Shown here: positions 1 to 7,227 of the stretch, piece after piece
Position numbering within the stretch: position 1 is the stretch's first letter
How the letters are laid out: every line of letters begins with the position of its first letter
Assembly: GCA_031394045.1 (NCBI GenBank)
Contig: JANMWN010000318.1
Span: forward strand, 1-14,099
Direction: 5' to 3'
Source: JANYIP01 sp031394045
GTDB lineage: Bacteria > Actinomycetota > Actinomycetes > Prado026
Length of the DNA: 14,099 nt
The notes under the pieces: generated by a model
What the model saw: only the letters and a program-made list of their open reading frames with translations
Database searches by the model: none
Told to the model about the DNA's origin: nothing
Program-made: the position numbers and the translations under genes

Positions 1-183
1 GTACAGGTTGAGGACCGCGTATACGACCTGTCCCCTCGCCACGATCAGGCCGTCCTCGTCCGACCCTCCCGGCGCGCGGCAGAACGGGCAGCCGTCACCC
101 TCGGCCGAGTCGACCGGCTTGTTCTCGCCCCGGATGTACGCGAGCCGGTGCGGCGTCCAGAGCCGGTCGAAGGCGTCCGTCAC
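1..183 (-). CDS. HIT-domain protein, Ap4A phosphorylase-like (partial, N-terminal 61 codons)
   Basis: The minus strand reads from a GTG at 183-181 without a stop to the window edge. The visible part includes LWTPHRLAYIRGE, a CPFC pair (residues about 36-39) and DEDGLIVARGQVVYAVLNLY. From memory this closely resembles the start of mycobacterial Rv2613c, a HIT-superfamily diadenosine tetraphosphate phosphorylase encoded next to thrS; the catalytic HIT motif would lie beyond the window. The start codon overlaps the thrS stop by four bases (GTGA), so translation is probably coupled to thrS. The CPFC pair could belong to a zinc site, as in some HIT proteins, but that is inference. Family assignment is fairly sure; the exact substrate is inferred from the neighbour and the family. 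Confidence 0.82.
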   Translation of the reverse strand, partial: MTDAFDRLWTPHRLAYIRGENKPVDSAEGDGCPFCRAPGGSDEDGLIVARGQVVYAVLNLY

Positions 184-2174
184 ACCTGCACCCGGGTCCG
201 TACGGCCTCGAGGATCTCGGCCACCGCCTCGTCGACGGGTACGCCGTTGCGCTGGCTGCCGTCGCGGTACCGGAACGAGACAGCCCCGGCGGCGACGTCC
301 TCGTCGCCGGCCAGCAGCATGTAGGGGATCTTCTGCTTCTGGGCGTTGCGGATCTTCTTCTGCATCCGCTCGTCCGAGGAGTCGACCTCGACGCGGATGC
401 CCTCGGCGCGCAGCCGCGATGCCACGTCATCGAGGTACTCCACGTGCGCCTCGGTGATCGGGATCCCGACCGCCTGGACCGGCGCCAGCCACGGCGGGAA
501 CGCACCCGCGTAGTGCTCGACCAGCAACCCGAAGAACCGCTCGATCGAGCCGAACAGCGCGCGGTGCAGCATGATCGGCTGCTGCCGGGTGCCGTCCGGC
601 GACTGGTACTCCAGGTCGAAGCGCTGGGGCATCTGGAAGTCCACCTGGATGGTGGACATCTGCCAGGTGCGCCCGATCGCGTCGCGCGCCTGCACCGAGA
701 TCTTCGGGCCGTAGAACGCCCCGCCACCCTCGTCGAGGACCAGTTCGAGGTCCTGCTTGGCCGCCGCGTCGCGCAGCTGCGCGGTCGCCTCGACCCACTC
801 CTCGTCGGTGCCGACCGCCTTGGTCTCGGGCTTGGTCGACAGCTCGAGGTAGAAGTCGGTCAGGCCGTAGTCGCGCAGCAGGTCGAGCACGAAGGTCAGC
901 AGCGAGTCGAGCTCAGCCGGCGCCTGCTCCTTGGTGCAGAAGATGTGCGCGTCGTCCATGGTCATCCCGCGGACCCGGGTCAGCCCGTGGATCACGCCCG
1001 ACTTCTCGTAGCGATAGACGGTGCCGAACTCGAACATCCGCAGCGGCAGCTCGCGGTACGAGCGGCCACGGCTGCGGAAGATCAGGATGTGGAACGGGCA
1101 GTTCATCGGCTTCATGTAGTACTTGACGGCCGGCTTGCGGAGCTCGCCGTCGGCGTCGTACTCGGCGTCCAGCTCCATCGGCGGGTACATGCCGTCGGCG
1201 AACCACTGCAGGTGGCCCGAGGTCTCGAACAGGGTCGACTTGGTCAGGTGCGGCGAGTACACGAACTCGTACCCGGCCTGCTCGTGCCGCATCCGCGAGT
1301 ACTCCTCCATGACCCGGCGCATGATGCCGCCCTTGGGGTGGAAGACCGCGAGGCCAGAGCCGATCTCGTCGGGGAACGAGAACAGGTCGAGCTCGGTGCC
1401 GAGCCGGCGGTGGTCCCGCTTCTCGGCCTCGGCGAGGAAGTCCAGGTGGGCGCGCAGGGCGTCCTTGGACTCCCAGGCGGTGCCGTAGACCCGCTGCAGC
1501 TGAGGGTTCTTCTCGCTGCCCCGCCAGTACGCCGCCGCGCTGCGGGTCAGCTTGAAGCCGTTGCCGATCAGCCGGGTCGACGGCAGGTGCGGGCCCCGGC
1601 ACAGGTCCGACCAGCAGCGTTCGCCGGTCCGGTCGAGGTTGTCGTAGATGGTGAGCTCGGTGCCGCCGGTCTCCATGACCTCAGCGACGTCGCCCCCGCC
1701 CTTGAGCCCGATCAGCTCGAGCTTGTACGGCTCGCCGTGCAGCTCTGCGCGCGCCTCGTCCTCGGTGACGACCCGGCGCGAGAACCGTTGCCCGGCCTTG
1801 ACGATCTCCTGCATCCGCTTCTCGAGCCGGACCAGGTCGTCCGGGGTGAACGGCACGTTCACGTCGAAGTCGTAGTAGAAGCCGTTCTCGATCGGGGGCC
1901 CGATTCCCAGCTTGGCGTCCGGGAACAGCCCCTGGACGGCCTGGGCGAGCACGTGGGCGGTCGAGTGCCGCAGGACGGCGCGCCCGTCGGGGCTGTCGAT
2001 GCGTACGCCCTCGACGACGTCGCCGTCCTGCAGCTCGGCGGCCAGGTCGACCAGGGTGCCCCCGACCCGCGCCACCACGACGGCCCGGTCCTCGGCATAC
2101 AGCTCGGCCAGCGTCGTCCCCGACGGAGCCGCTCGCTCAAGGCCGTCGAGGGTGATGTGGACGTCGGCTGGCAC
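180..2174 (-). CDS. thrS: Threonyl-tRNA synthetase
   Basis: This cytoplasmic enzyme attaches threonine to tRNA-Thr. At 664 aa it is the usual full length. Domains in order are an N-terminal TGS domain (about 1-62), an editing domain with HSTAH at 70-74 and LCRGPH at 191-196, a class II catalytic core, and an anticodon-binding domain from about 565. The zinc ligands expected for ThrRS are present: C359 in MNCPFH, H410 in MDDAH and H537 in LHRAL. Motif 2 reads RYEKSG near 388-393. The start is GTG at 2174, preceded by GGAGGAG (2181-2187) six bases upstream. The stop overlaps the downstream HIT gene. The upstream dehydrogenase-like gene ends 51 bp away; I see no clear promoter or T-box leader in that gap, so read-through from upstream or a promoter inside the neighbour is possible. 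Confidence 0.98.
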   Translation of the reverse strand: MPADVHITLDGLERAAPSGTTLAELYAEDRAVVVARVGGTLVDLAAELQDGDVVEGVRIDSPDGRAVLRHSTAHVLAQAVQGLFPDAKLGIGPPIENGFYYDFDVNVPFTPDDLVRLEKRMQEIVKAGQRFSRRVVTEDEARAELHGEPYKLELIGLKGGGDVAEVMETGGTELTIYDNLDRTGERCWSDLCRGPHLPSTRLIGNGFKLTRSAAAYWRGSEKNPQLQRVYGTAWESKDALRAHLDFLAEAEKRDHRRLGTELDLFSFPDEIGSGLAVFHPKGGIMRRVMEEYSRMRHEQAGYEFVYSPHLTKSTLFETSGHLQWFADGMYPPMELDAEYDADGELRKPAVKYYMKPMNCPFHILIFRSRGRSYRELPLRMFEFGTVYRYEKSGVIHGLTRVRGMTMDDAHIFCTKEQAPAELDSLLTFVLDLLRDYGLTDFYLELSTKPETKAVGTDEEWVEATAQLRDAAAKQDLELVLDEGGGAFYGPKISVQARDAIGRTWQMSTIQVDFQMPQRFDLEYQSPDGTRQQPIMLHRALFGSIERFFGLLVEHYAGAFPPWLAPVQAVGIPITEAHVEYLDDVASRLRAEGIRVEVDSSDERMQKKIRNAQKQKIPYMLLAGDEDVAAGAVSFRYRDGSQRNGVPVDEAVAEILEAVRTRVQV

Positions 2175-2225
2175 CGGGGGCTCCTCCGCACGCTGGGATG
2201 GGTCACCCGATGGTATCGACCAGGG

Positions 2226-3404
2226 TCAGCGCGCCGTCATCTGATAGAGCCCGCCGGAGAGTGTCGTCGCCCAGACCTCACCGGCCTGGTCGGTCCCGAA
2301 CGACGTCACCTGCGACAGGTGACCGGCAACGGTCGGGCTGCCACCGCCCGGCATCGTCCACACGGTGCCGGTCACGTAGTCGCCGAAAATGTACCTCGGA
2401 CCCATCAGTGCGGCGTACCTGGCCCCGCGGTAGACCACCCCGCCGATCATGGCCTCGGCGGTCGGGTGTGCGATGACGGCCACCGGCGCGGCGTAGTGGA
2501 CTCCCGCTACACAGCGGGACGAGTTGTACGTCGAGTTGGCCTCCCGGCAGGACCAGCCGAAGTTGACGCCCTTGGCCGTCATCGGCGAGACGTCGATCTC
2601 CTCGTACCTGTCCTGGCCGACGTCACCGATCCACAGGGCCCCGGTCACCGGGTCGACCGAGAACCGCCAGGGGTTGCGGAAGCCCACGTCCCAGACCTCC
2701 CCGCGGTACGGGGCGCCGAGCGACGCGACCGGGTTGTCCGCCGGTACGCAGTAGAGCGGGTGCCCCGGGCACGAGTGCTGGATGTCGATGCGCAGGATCT
2801 TGCCGGACAGGGAGCGTGCGGTCTGCGTCTGGTTGAACGGGTCGCCGGCGCCTCCCCCATCGCCGGTCGAGATGAAGAGCTTGGCGTCCTTGCCGAACGC
2901 CAGCATCCCCGCGTTGTGGTTCTGGTACGTCGGGTGCGGTACCACGAGCATCACCTGCTCGATGGCCGAGGACACATCCGGCGCAGCCGGCGAGCTGGCC
3001 GTGAACTTCGACACCACCAGCGCACCGTCCGCCCGCGTGTACGAGACGAAGAAGATCGGCACGCTCCTGAAGCCGGGGTAGAACGCGGCACCGAGCAGGC
3101 CCTGCTCGCCGCCCGAGGCGTTGACCTTGGATCTCATGTCGAGGTAGACGTGACCTCCGGCGGCACCCGGGACGTACGAGATCAGCCGGCCCAGCCGGTC
3201 GACGACGAAGAGCCGGCCGGACGAGTCGTGCGCATTCGTCACCAGCACCGGCTCGCCGAAGCCGCTGACCCGCAGCGTGAAGCCCAGCACGGGCGGTCTG
3301 GTCGCCGGGGCGGCTGACGCAGGACCTGAGGTGACGCCGGCGAATGCCAGCACGAGGGCGACGATGGCAAGGAATGCAGCGGGACGGGCGCGCCGAACGG
3401 TCAT
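2226..3404 (-). CDS. Secreted PQQ-type sugar dehydrogenase-like beta-propeller protein (GSDH family)
   Basis: A 392-aa exported protein. Residues 1-32 form a Sec signal peptide with an RR start, a hydrophobic core (FLAIVALVLAFAG) and an ASAAPA cleavage region. The mature part has hallmarks of the soluble glucose/sorbosone dehydrogenase propeller: NHNAGMLAFG around H163 (the position of the catalytic His in soluble glucose dehydrogenase), STGDGGGAGDP at 179-188, GFRNPWRFSVD at 241-251, and WIGDVGQDRYEEID at 258-271. Family members oxidise sugars using PQQ outside the membrane, but many actinobacterial homologues are uncharacterised and may not bind PQQ; no PQQ biosynthesis gene is visible here. 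C212/C219 and C286/C298 could form disulfides. The start ATG has GGAG five bases upstream. The gene lies between a glycosyltransferase and thrS on the same strand, with no obvious functional link. Confidence 0.85.
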   Translation of the reverse strand: MTVRRARPAAFLAIVALVLAFAGVTSGPASAAPATRPPVLGFTLRVSGFGEPVLVTNAHDSSGRLFVVDRLGRLISYVPGAAGGHVYLDMRSKVNASGGEQGLLGAAFYPGFRSVPIFFVSYTRADGALVVSKFTASSPAAPDVSSAIEQVMLVVPHPTYQNHNAGMLAFGKDAKLFISTGDGGGAGDPFNQTQTARSLSGKILRIDIQHSCPGHPLYCVPADNPVASLGAPYRGEVWDVGFRNPWRFSVDPVTGALWIGDVGQDRYEEIDVSPMTAKGVNFGWSCREANSTYNSSRCVAGVHYAAPVAVIAHPTAEAMIGGVVYRGARYAALMGPRYIFGDYVTGTVWTMPGGGSPTVAGHLSQVTSFGTDQAGEVWATTLSGGLYQMTAR

Positions 3405-3423
3405 GAGAGCTCCGAGTGTGGAG

Positions 3424-3465
3424 GGACCTCGACCGTAACCCGGCTCGTACGCCGAGGGTAGGTCC
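3424..3465 (-). terminator. Hairpin downstream of the glycosyltransferase gene
   Basis: Immediately after the glycosyltransferase stop (minus strand), the arms GGACCT (3424-3429) and AGGTCC (3460-3465) enclose a second hairpin: ACC (3438-3440) with GGT (3457-3459), and CGGC (3441-3444) with GCCG (3451-3454), around a six-base loop. The two stems are separated by a bulge. There is no T-run, which is common for high-GC actinobacterial terminators. It could separate transcription of the glycosyltransferase from the dehydrogenase-like gene. This rests on base pairing read by eye only. Confidence 0.4.
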
Positions 3466-3467
3466 GG

Positions 3468-4631
3468 TCAGGCGAGGCGGACCAGCGTGTCGACGACGTC
3501 CTCCGGCGCGGGCATCGCCCGGATGTCGTCGGCGATCCCCCTGGCAGCCTGCCGGAAGACGTCCTCGACCAGGAGCCGTCGCACCGCGGCGCCGATGGCC
3601 TCGGGGGTGGCGTCGTCGGGGTGCAGCGCCAGTCCTGCGCCCGCGCCCACCACACCGGCAGAGTTGCGGAACTGGTCGGCCGCCTGGGGCATGCACAGCT
3701 GCGGCAGCCCCGCACCCAGGGAACCGAGCACCGTCCCGGAGCCGGCGTGGGAGACCACCGCAACGCAGTGCGGCAGCACCTCGGTCTGCGAGACGTAGCG
3801 CTCGACCGTCACATGGGACGGCTGAGCACCCAGGGCAGCCACGTCCCCACCCGGACCCACCGTCACCAGGATGCGTACGTCGAGACCGTCGAGGCTGTCG
3901 ATCGCGGCCTGCAACACCGCCGGGTGGTTGGTCGACTGCCCCTGCACCGAGCCGAGAGTGATGTAGACCAGCGGATCCCCTTGCCGGGCAAGGACTTCTG
4001 GCAGTACGCCCATCGGTTCACCGGTGTACGCGACCGGCCGGAGCGGCTGCACCGTCTTGATGTGACCGAGCGGCACCGTCTGCACCTTAGGCGGGCAGAT
4101 GTCGAGGTAGGTCGAGGCGAAGCAGCCGGCGTGCTCCGGGACGGTGCGGCCGTGCTCAGCCCACATGGGCGCCAACCGCTCGCCCGCCTCGTCGACGAAG
4201 GCGACCGGCACTGCGCCACCGAAGGCGTGGGTGACCGCCGGGATGCCTAGCAGCGCGCCGACCAGCGGAGCAGCCAACTCGGCCTGCTCGTGCACGAGCA
4301 GCTGTGGTCGCCAGTCCTGGGCGATCGGCAGCAGGTCGGCGAGCGTGGCCGGGGCGACGGCTGCTCCGAACATCCGCGGGAAGACGAACGCGGCCTTGTC
4401 CTCCGGGCGGATCTCGGCCATCGCCGGGCGGGACCGCTGCTGGATCTCGCCCAGCGCCTGGTGCGACAGGCTGACCGGAACGGCGTCGATCCCGGCAGCA
4501 GCGACGATCGGGCAGCTGTCGACACTGGTGGCCCACCGCACCTCGTGCCCGGCCGCGACGAAGGCCCGCGCGAGCGGGATCATCGGGAAGATGTGGCCGT
4601 AGCCCCAGGTGGACGAGAACAGAACGCGCAC
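3468..4631 (-). CDS. Glycosyltransferase, GT1 UGT/macrolide (MGT) type
   Basis: A GT-B glycosyltransferase of 387 aa that probably moves a nucleotide-activated sugar onto a small lipophilic acceptor. The N-terminus reads MRVLFSSTWGYGHIFPM, with H13 in the position of the catalytic base of the family, and is followed by PLARAFVAAGHEV. The C-terminal donor-binding signature is present: VSHAGSGTVLGSLGAGLPQL at 293-312, then PQAADQFRNS. I chose GTG at 4631 because it begins the conserved beta strand and is preceded by AAAGGGG; the frame stays open to 4700 but the extra 23 residues look non-conserved. No signal peptide is seen. No polyketide or acceptor gene is nearby, so the acceptor is unknown. 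It is transcribed divergently from the toxin-antitoxin pair; the 107-bp gap must hold both promoters. Confidence 0.9.
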   Translation of the reverse strand: MRVLFSSTWGYGHIFPMIPLARAFVAAGHEVRWATSVDSCPIVAAAGIDAVPVSLSHQALGEIQQRSRPAMAEIRPEDKAAFVFPRMFGAAVAPATLADLLPIAQDWRPQLLVHEQAELAAPLVGALLGIPAVTHAFGGAVPVAFVDEAGERLAPMWAEHGRTVPEHAGCFASTYLDICPPKVQTVPLGHIKTVQPLRPVAYTGEPMGVLPEVLARQGDPLVYITLGSVQGQSTNHPAVLQAAIDSLDGLDVRILVTVGPGGDVAALGAQPSHVTVERYVSQTEVLPHCVAVVSHAGSGTVLGSLGAGLPQLCMPQAADQFRNSAGVVGAGAGLALHPDDATPEAIGAAVRRLLVEDVFRQAARGIADDIRAMPAPEDVVDTLVRLA

Positions 4632-4720
4632 CGTGGCCCCTTTGTTCGTACCGGCACAGTCGCCGGGCGTCAGTCTCTGCGGTCCCGACGCCCCCGACAA
4701 GCGCCGCCTCCTCCCGACAT

Positions 4721-4739
4721 TGTGCTACATTGAAGCACA
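4721..4739 (+). promoter_or_regulatory. Inverted-repeat operator and -10 element at the antitoxin start; likely leaderless
   Basis: A perfect 6-base inverted repeat, TGTGCT (4721-4726) and AGCACA (4734-4739), is separated by seven bases and ends on the A of the antitoxin ATG. Inside it, TACATT (4726-4731) fits the TANNNT -10 consensus. A start of transcription about seven bases downstream falls on the ATG itself, and I see no Shine-Dalgarno sequence, so the mRNA may be leaderless. A convincing -35 box is not visible. Phd/VapB antitoxins usually repress their own promoter by binding such palindromes, so this is the obvious candidate site. Confidence 0.6.
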
Positions 4740-5002
4740 TGAGTGAAACAGGCATTCGCGCCCTCAAGCAGAACGCGTCAGCCGTGGTCGCCAGGGCCGT
4801 CGCCGGCGAGACGGTCACGATCACCGACAGAGGTCGACCGGTCGCACAGCTCACGGCTATCCCGGCCTCTCGACTCCGGCGCCTGATCGACTCGGGCCAC
4901 GCTCGACCGGCACGGCACGGCATCAACGACCTCGCAGCTCCCGAACCGGGTCCGAGCCTGACCGAAGTGCTGGCCGCCATGAGAGTTGCGGAGCGGTACT
5001 AG
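4739..5002 (+). CDS. Phd/YefM-type antitoxin
   Basis: An 87-aa antitoxin of a type II toxin-antitoxin pair. The N-terminal half (ETGIRALKQNASAVVARAVA, then GETVTITDRGRPVAQLTAIP to residue 42) is the Phd/YefM fold, which dimerises and binds DNA. The C-terminal part (about 43-87), rich in Arg and Ala and ending MRVAERY, would be the segment that folds onto and blocks the toxin. ATG at 4739 is preferred over the in-frame TTG at 4730, because the -10-like sequence overlaps the latter. The toxin gene starts two bases after the TAG stop, the usual antitoxin-first order. Autoregulation through the palindrome at the start codon is likely. Confidence 0.93.
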   Translation: MSETGIRALKQNASAVVARAVAGETVTITDRGRPVAQLTAIPASRLRRLIDSGHARPARHGINDLAAPEPGPSLTEVLAAMRVAERY

Positions 5003-5004
5003 CC

Positions 5005-5397
5005 GTGGCCTACTACCTCGACACCTCGGCTCTGGTGAAGCTGGTCGTGGCCGAGCCGGAGACCGCCGCACTTCGCATCTGGCTGGCTGCCCCGGACCGC
5101 GACCTCGTGTCATGCGACCTCGCGCGCACCGAGTTGCTGCGAGCGGTCCGGCGGGCGGCCCCGGACAGGGTTACCCAAGCAAGGTCGGTGCTTGACTCAA
5201 TCACCTTGATCGAGGTCACTGCACAGACATTCGAAGAAGCCGGCCGGCTCGACCCGACCATGCTGCGCACCCTCGGCGCGATTCACCTCGCAGCAGCGCT
5301 TGACCTGGGCGACGACCTCGACGGGATCGTCACCTATGACGATCGGCTTGCCGAAGCCGCGCAGTTCAACGCTATACGGGTGACCGCTCCCGCCTGA
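5005..5397 (+). CDS. VapC-type PIN-domain ribonuclease toxin, third acidic residue replaced by Gly
   Basis: A 130-aa PIN-domain protein, normal length for a VapC. VapC toxins are Mg-dependent RNases that cut tRNA or rRNA and stop translation. Visible active-site elements are D6 in YYLDTSALVKL, E43 in ARTELLRAV and D112/D113 in VTYDDRLAEAA. The stretch that usually reads L-D-A-I-H-L-A has Gly at residue 91 (LRTLGAIHLAAAL, codon GGC). The usual Asp is one of the metal-coordinating acids, so nuclease activity may be weak or lost; a single A-to-G change would explain it. The start is GTG, two bases after the antitoxin stop, without a clear ribosome-binding site of its own, which suggests translational coupling. 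The rest of the reading frame is intact, so it is not an obvious pseudogene. Confidence 0.92.
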   Translation: MAYYLDTSALVKLVVAEPETAALRIWLAAPDRDLVSCDLARTELLRAVRRAAPDRVTQARSVLDSITLIEVTAQTFEEAGRLDPTMLRTLGAIHLAAALDLGDDLDGIVTYDDRLAEAAQFNAIRVTAPA

Positions 5398-5563
5398 AAG
5401 CCGAGCGCCATCCCTCCGGCGCCGGCCGGTCTCAAGTTCAAGACGGGAGTCAGGCCAAGTGGTTGCTGGATCAGAGTTGCGTGATTCCACCGACGCGAGG
5501 CCGGGGCTGCCGCTCCTAGCGTGACGGTCGTTGACACTCCGCGACCGACCGAGGGCTGAACCG

Positions 5564-6109
5564 ATGAATCGCACCCCGTCCGCTCTCGCAGCAGGTCTCG
5601 CCCTCGGGCTGATCCTCACCGCCTGTGGCGGCAGCTCTACTGGTTCGGCAGCACCCGCGACTCGCGCGGCGGCGCCGGCAGGATCCGCCCCTGCAGGCTC
5701 CGCACCTGCGAGCACCGATGTCCGCGCGGATGCCTCCGGTGCCTGCGGCCTGGTCACGGCCGACGAGGTAGGGGCAGCGATCGGCAAGCCGGCCAAGCTG
5801 ACCGGGGGCGCCGGCGCGATCTGCACCTTCGGCGAGATCGCCGACCCCAGCGTGTTCGTCTACGTACAGACCTATGCCGACGAGGCTGCGATGGCGGTGC
5901 CCAAGCAGCTGGACGGTACGGGCGCCGAGCACATCGACGGGATGGGTGACGACGCCTTCTGGGTGCCGGTGGCCGGGACACTCTTCGTCCAGACTGGCAG
6001 CAGGGGCTTCAGCTTCTCGCTGCCGTCGCTGGCCAACCTCACGGACAACCCGGCAGCGATCAAGGCGAACATGGTGGCGCTGGGGCAGGACGCCCTCGGG
6101 CGCTTCTGA
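5564..6109 (+). CDS. Lipoprotein, DUF3558-like
   Basis: A 181-aa secreted lipoprotein. Residues 1-20 are a signal peptide (MNRTPSALAAGLALGLILTA) ending in an LTAC lipobox, so C21 would carry the lipid anchor. A low-complexity Ala/Ser/Pro/Gly linker follows to about residue 55, then a globular domain with ACGLVTADEVGAAIGKP and ICTFGE. The Cys pair and the LVT-DEV pattern resemble DUF3558-type actinobacterial lipoproteins; the function is unknown. ATG at 5564 is chosen because the signal peptide begins there and GAGGG lies eight bases upstream; the frame is open from a TTG at 5531. It is a paralogue of the lipoprotein encoded convergently at 6267-6884. No promoter is clearly visible upstream; the 166-bp gap after the toxin gene otherwise shows only GC-rich palindromic bits. 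Confidence 0.82.
   Translation: MNRTPSALAAGLALGLILTACGGSSTGSAAPATRAAAPAGSAPAGSAPASTDVRADASGACGLVTADEVGAAIGKPAKLTGGAGAICTFGEIADPSVFVYVQTYADEAAMAVPKQLDGTGAEHIDGMGDDAFWVPVAGTLFVQTGSRGFSFSLPSLANLTDNPAAIKANMVALGQDALGRF
5678..5707 (+). repeat. Tandem 15-bp repeat in the lipoprotein linker
   Basis: Two adjacent copies, GCAGGATCCGCCCCT and GCAGGCTCCGCACCT, differ at two bases. They encode the AGSAP-AGSAP part of the linker after the lipobox. Such in-frame repeats expand and contract easily, so linker length may vary between strains. Confidence 0.75.
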
Positions 6110-6152
6110 CAGGGCGAGTCCCCGCACCACGACCTGGCTCGACAACCTTGGA

Positions 6153-6177
6153 TCCGCGACACCCCTGGTTTCGCGGA
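6153..6177. terminator. Bidirectional terminator hairpin between convergent lipoprotein genes
   Basis: A perfect 7-bp stem, TCCGCGA (6153-6159) with TCGCGGA (6171-6177), is extended inside by ACC (6161-6163) with GGT (6167-6169) after one mismatch, leaving a three-base loop. It sits in the 157-bp gap between the stops of two convergent genes, where a terminator serving both directions is expected. No long T-run is present on either side. The rest of the gap shows nothing else. Confidence 0.7.
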
Positions 6178-6266
6178 GACGGTCACGCCCTTGAGCCGCT
6201 TCTTGATGCGAGGACTCCCCCGCGACTTACCCGGTTTGCCACGTCTGCAAACCTCAGCTGCACCCT

Positions 6267-6884
6267 TCAGAGCCGGCCGGCGGCTGTCGTCGCGAGGGCC
6301 AGTACCTGCTTGCTGGGCGGTGTGGCCGCAGAGCGGATCTCGACCATCACGAGGACCATCGAATCGCCCTTGTCGACGTAGATGCTGGCCGTTCCGTGCC
6401 CGGAGATCTCGAAGGCCCGGTCGCCGAGTCCCGGAACGTCAGCGACGACGCCAGCCTCACTGATCTTCGGGTTTTTGTGCATCAAGTCGTAGGCCGACTG
6501 ACCCAGTGTGGGCGTGAGGTTCACCAGGACGAAGGTGGTCTGCATCTCGCCGTACTGGCACTGGCTGGCCCCGTGGCTGCTGAAGGACTTGCCGGCGCCG
6601 GGATCCTTGCCCAGGACAGCGCTCACGTCTTCCTGGGTGACCAGGGAGCAGGCATCAGTACCTCCGGCTGCTGCTGGGGTTGGGGCAGCGCTCGCGGGGT
6701 CGGTCGGCGCCGCTGCGGAGGGCGCGGGAGCAGTGCTTGCCGGGTCCGTCGCCGCGGGGGTCACCTGACCCACCGGCGTGCTCGCGCCTCCCGCTGCCGT
6801 TGTGCCGCCGCACGCGACCAGGAGGAGACATCCGGCGACCCCGAGGGTGGCAGCTGCCAGGGTCCGTCGACGTGGATCAGTCAT
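6267..6884 (-). CDS. Lipoprotein, DUF3558-like, paralogue of the convergent neighbour
   Basis: A 205-aa secreted lipoprotein. The signal peptide (MTDPRRRTLAAATLGVAG, then CLLLVA) ends in a lipobox with C25 as the lipidated residue. A long linker of Ala, Pro, Ser and Thr, with TDPAS seen twice, runs to about residue 80. The globular domain has ACSLVTQEDVSAVLGKDPG and SQCQYGE, parallel to ACGLVTADEVGAAIGKP and ICTFGE in the neighbour. Further on, GLGDRAFEISGHGTASIYV resembles GMGDDAFWVPVAGTLFV of the neighbour. ATG at 6884 is chosen because CGGAGA lies seven bases upstream and the signal peptide starts there; the frame is open for another 115 codons upstream but that part looks non-coding. Function unknown; the pair probably arose by duplication with inversion. 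Confidence 0.82.
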   Translation of the reverse strand: MTDPRRRTLAAATLGVAGCLLLVACGGTTAAGGASTPVGQVTPAATDPASTAPAPSAAAPTDPASAAPTPAAAGGTDACSLVTQEDVSAVLGKDPGAGKSFSSHGASQCQYGEMQTTFVLVNLTPTLGQSAYDLMHKNPKISEAGVVADVPGLGDRAFEISGHGTASIYVDKGDSMVLVMVEIRSAATPPSKQVLALATTAAGRL

Positions 6885-7227
6885 GGCGATGTCTCCGTAG
6901 GTCCGGTCGTGCGACGCGGTCAGGGCCAGTGAGGCCATGCCCACGAACGTACGAGCGGCCGTCTCGGGCTCGCTTCCGTCGAACCACGCAAGTTTGGTCA
7001 GGCCCCCACGCAAGGGTCGGCTGACTGGTTTGGCACCCCAACGGCGCGATCGGGCGGTCCCATATGCGACATCCAGCGCGATACCGGACGCGATTCGGAC
7101 TCCCCGGCCTCGTTTGAGTGCCATTTCAGTCACGCCCCTTGGTGGCCACGCACGTCGGTGCCGCTCAGGTCGGAGCTCCCGGGGGCCGAAGGCAGAGTCA
7201 ACGACTAGATCACGGGGAGACCGACGC
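6885..7227. other. Divergent intergenic region, no gene recognised
   Basis: These 343 bases separate the start of a lipoprotein gene (minus) from the start of the DUF2510 gene (plus) and must contain promoters for both, but I found no convincing -35/-10 pair. Open frames run through it in both directions as extensions of the flanking genes; their translations are Arg/Pro-rich or lack any family resemblance. A 9-base motif, CCACGCAAG, occurs twice about 24 bases apart near 6983-7015, and could be a paired binding site or chance. Confidence 0.5.

Noticed and set aside
444..3317. 957-codon plus-strand open frame opposite thrS and the dehydrogenase-like gene
   Set aside because: Runs exactly antisense to two well-recognised genes in high-GC DNA, where the complementary frame rarely has stops. 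The translation is Arg/Val/Leu-rich with no family resemblance.
4632..4700. Upstream extension of the glycosyltransferase (23 more residues)
   Set aside because: The conserved N-terminal strand MRVLFSSTWG begins at 4631 with a ribosome-binding site (AAAGGGG); the extra residues look like promoter-region sequence.
5531..5536. TTGACA, a perfect -35 hexamer upstream of the first lipoprotein
   Set aside because: At 17-18 bases downstream there is only GGCTGA/GCTGAA, with no -10 resemblance, and the start would fall inside the coding sequence.
6937..7227. Upstream extension of the DUF2510 protein
   Set aside because: Arg/Pro-rich translation; the family begins with the PAGWF motif just after ATG 7228, which has its own GGGGAG site.
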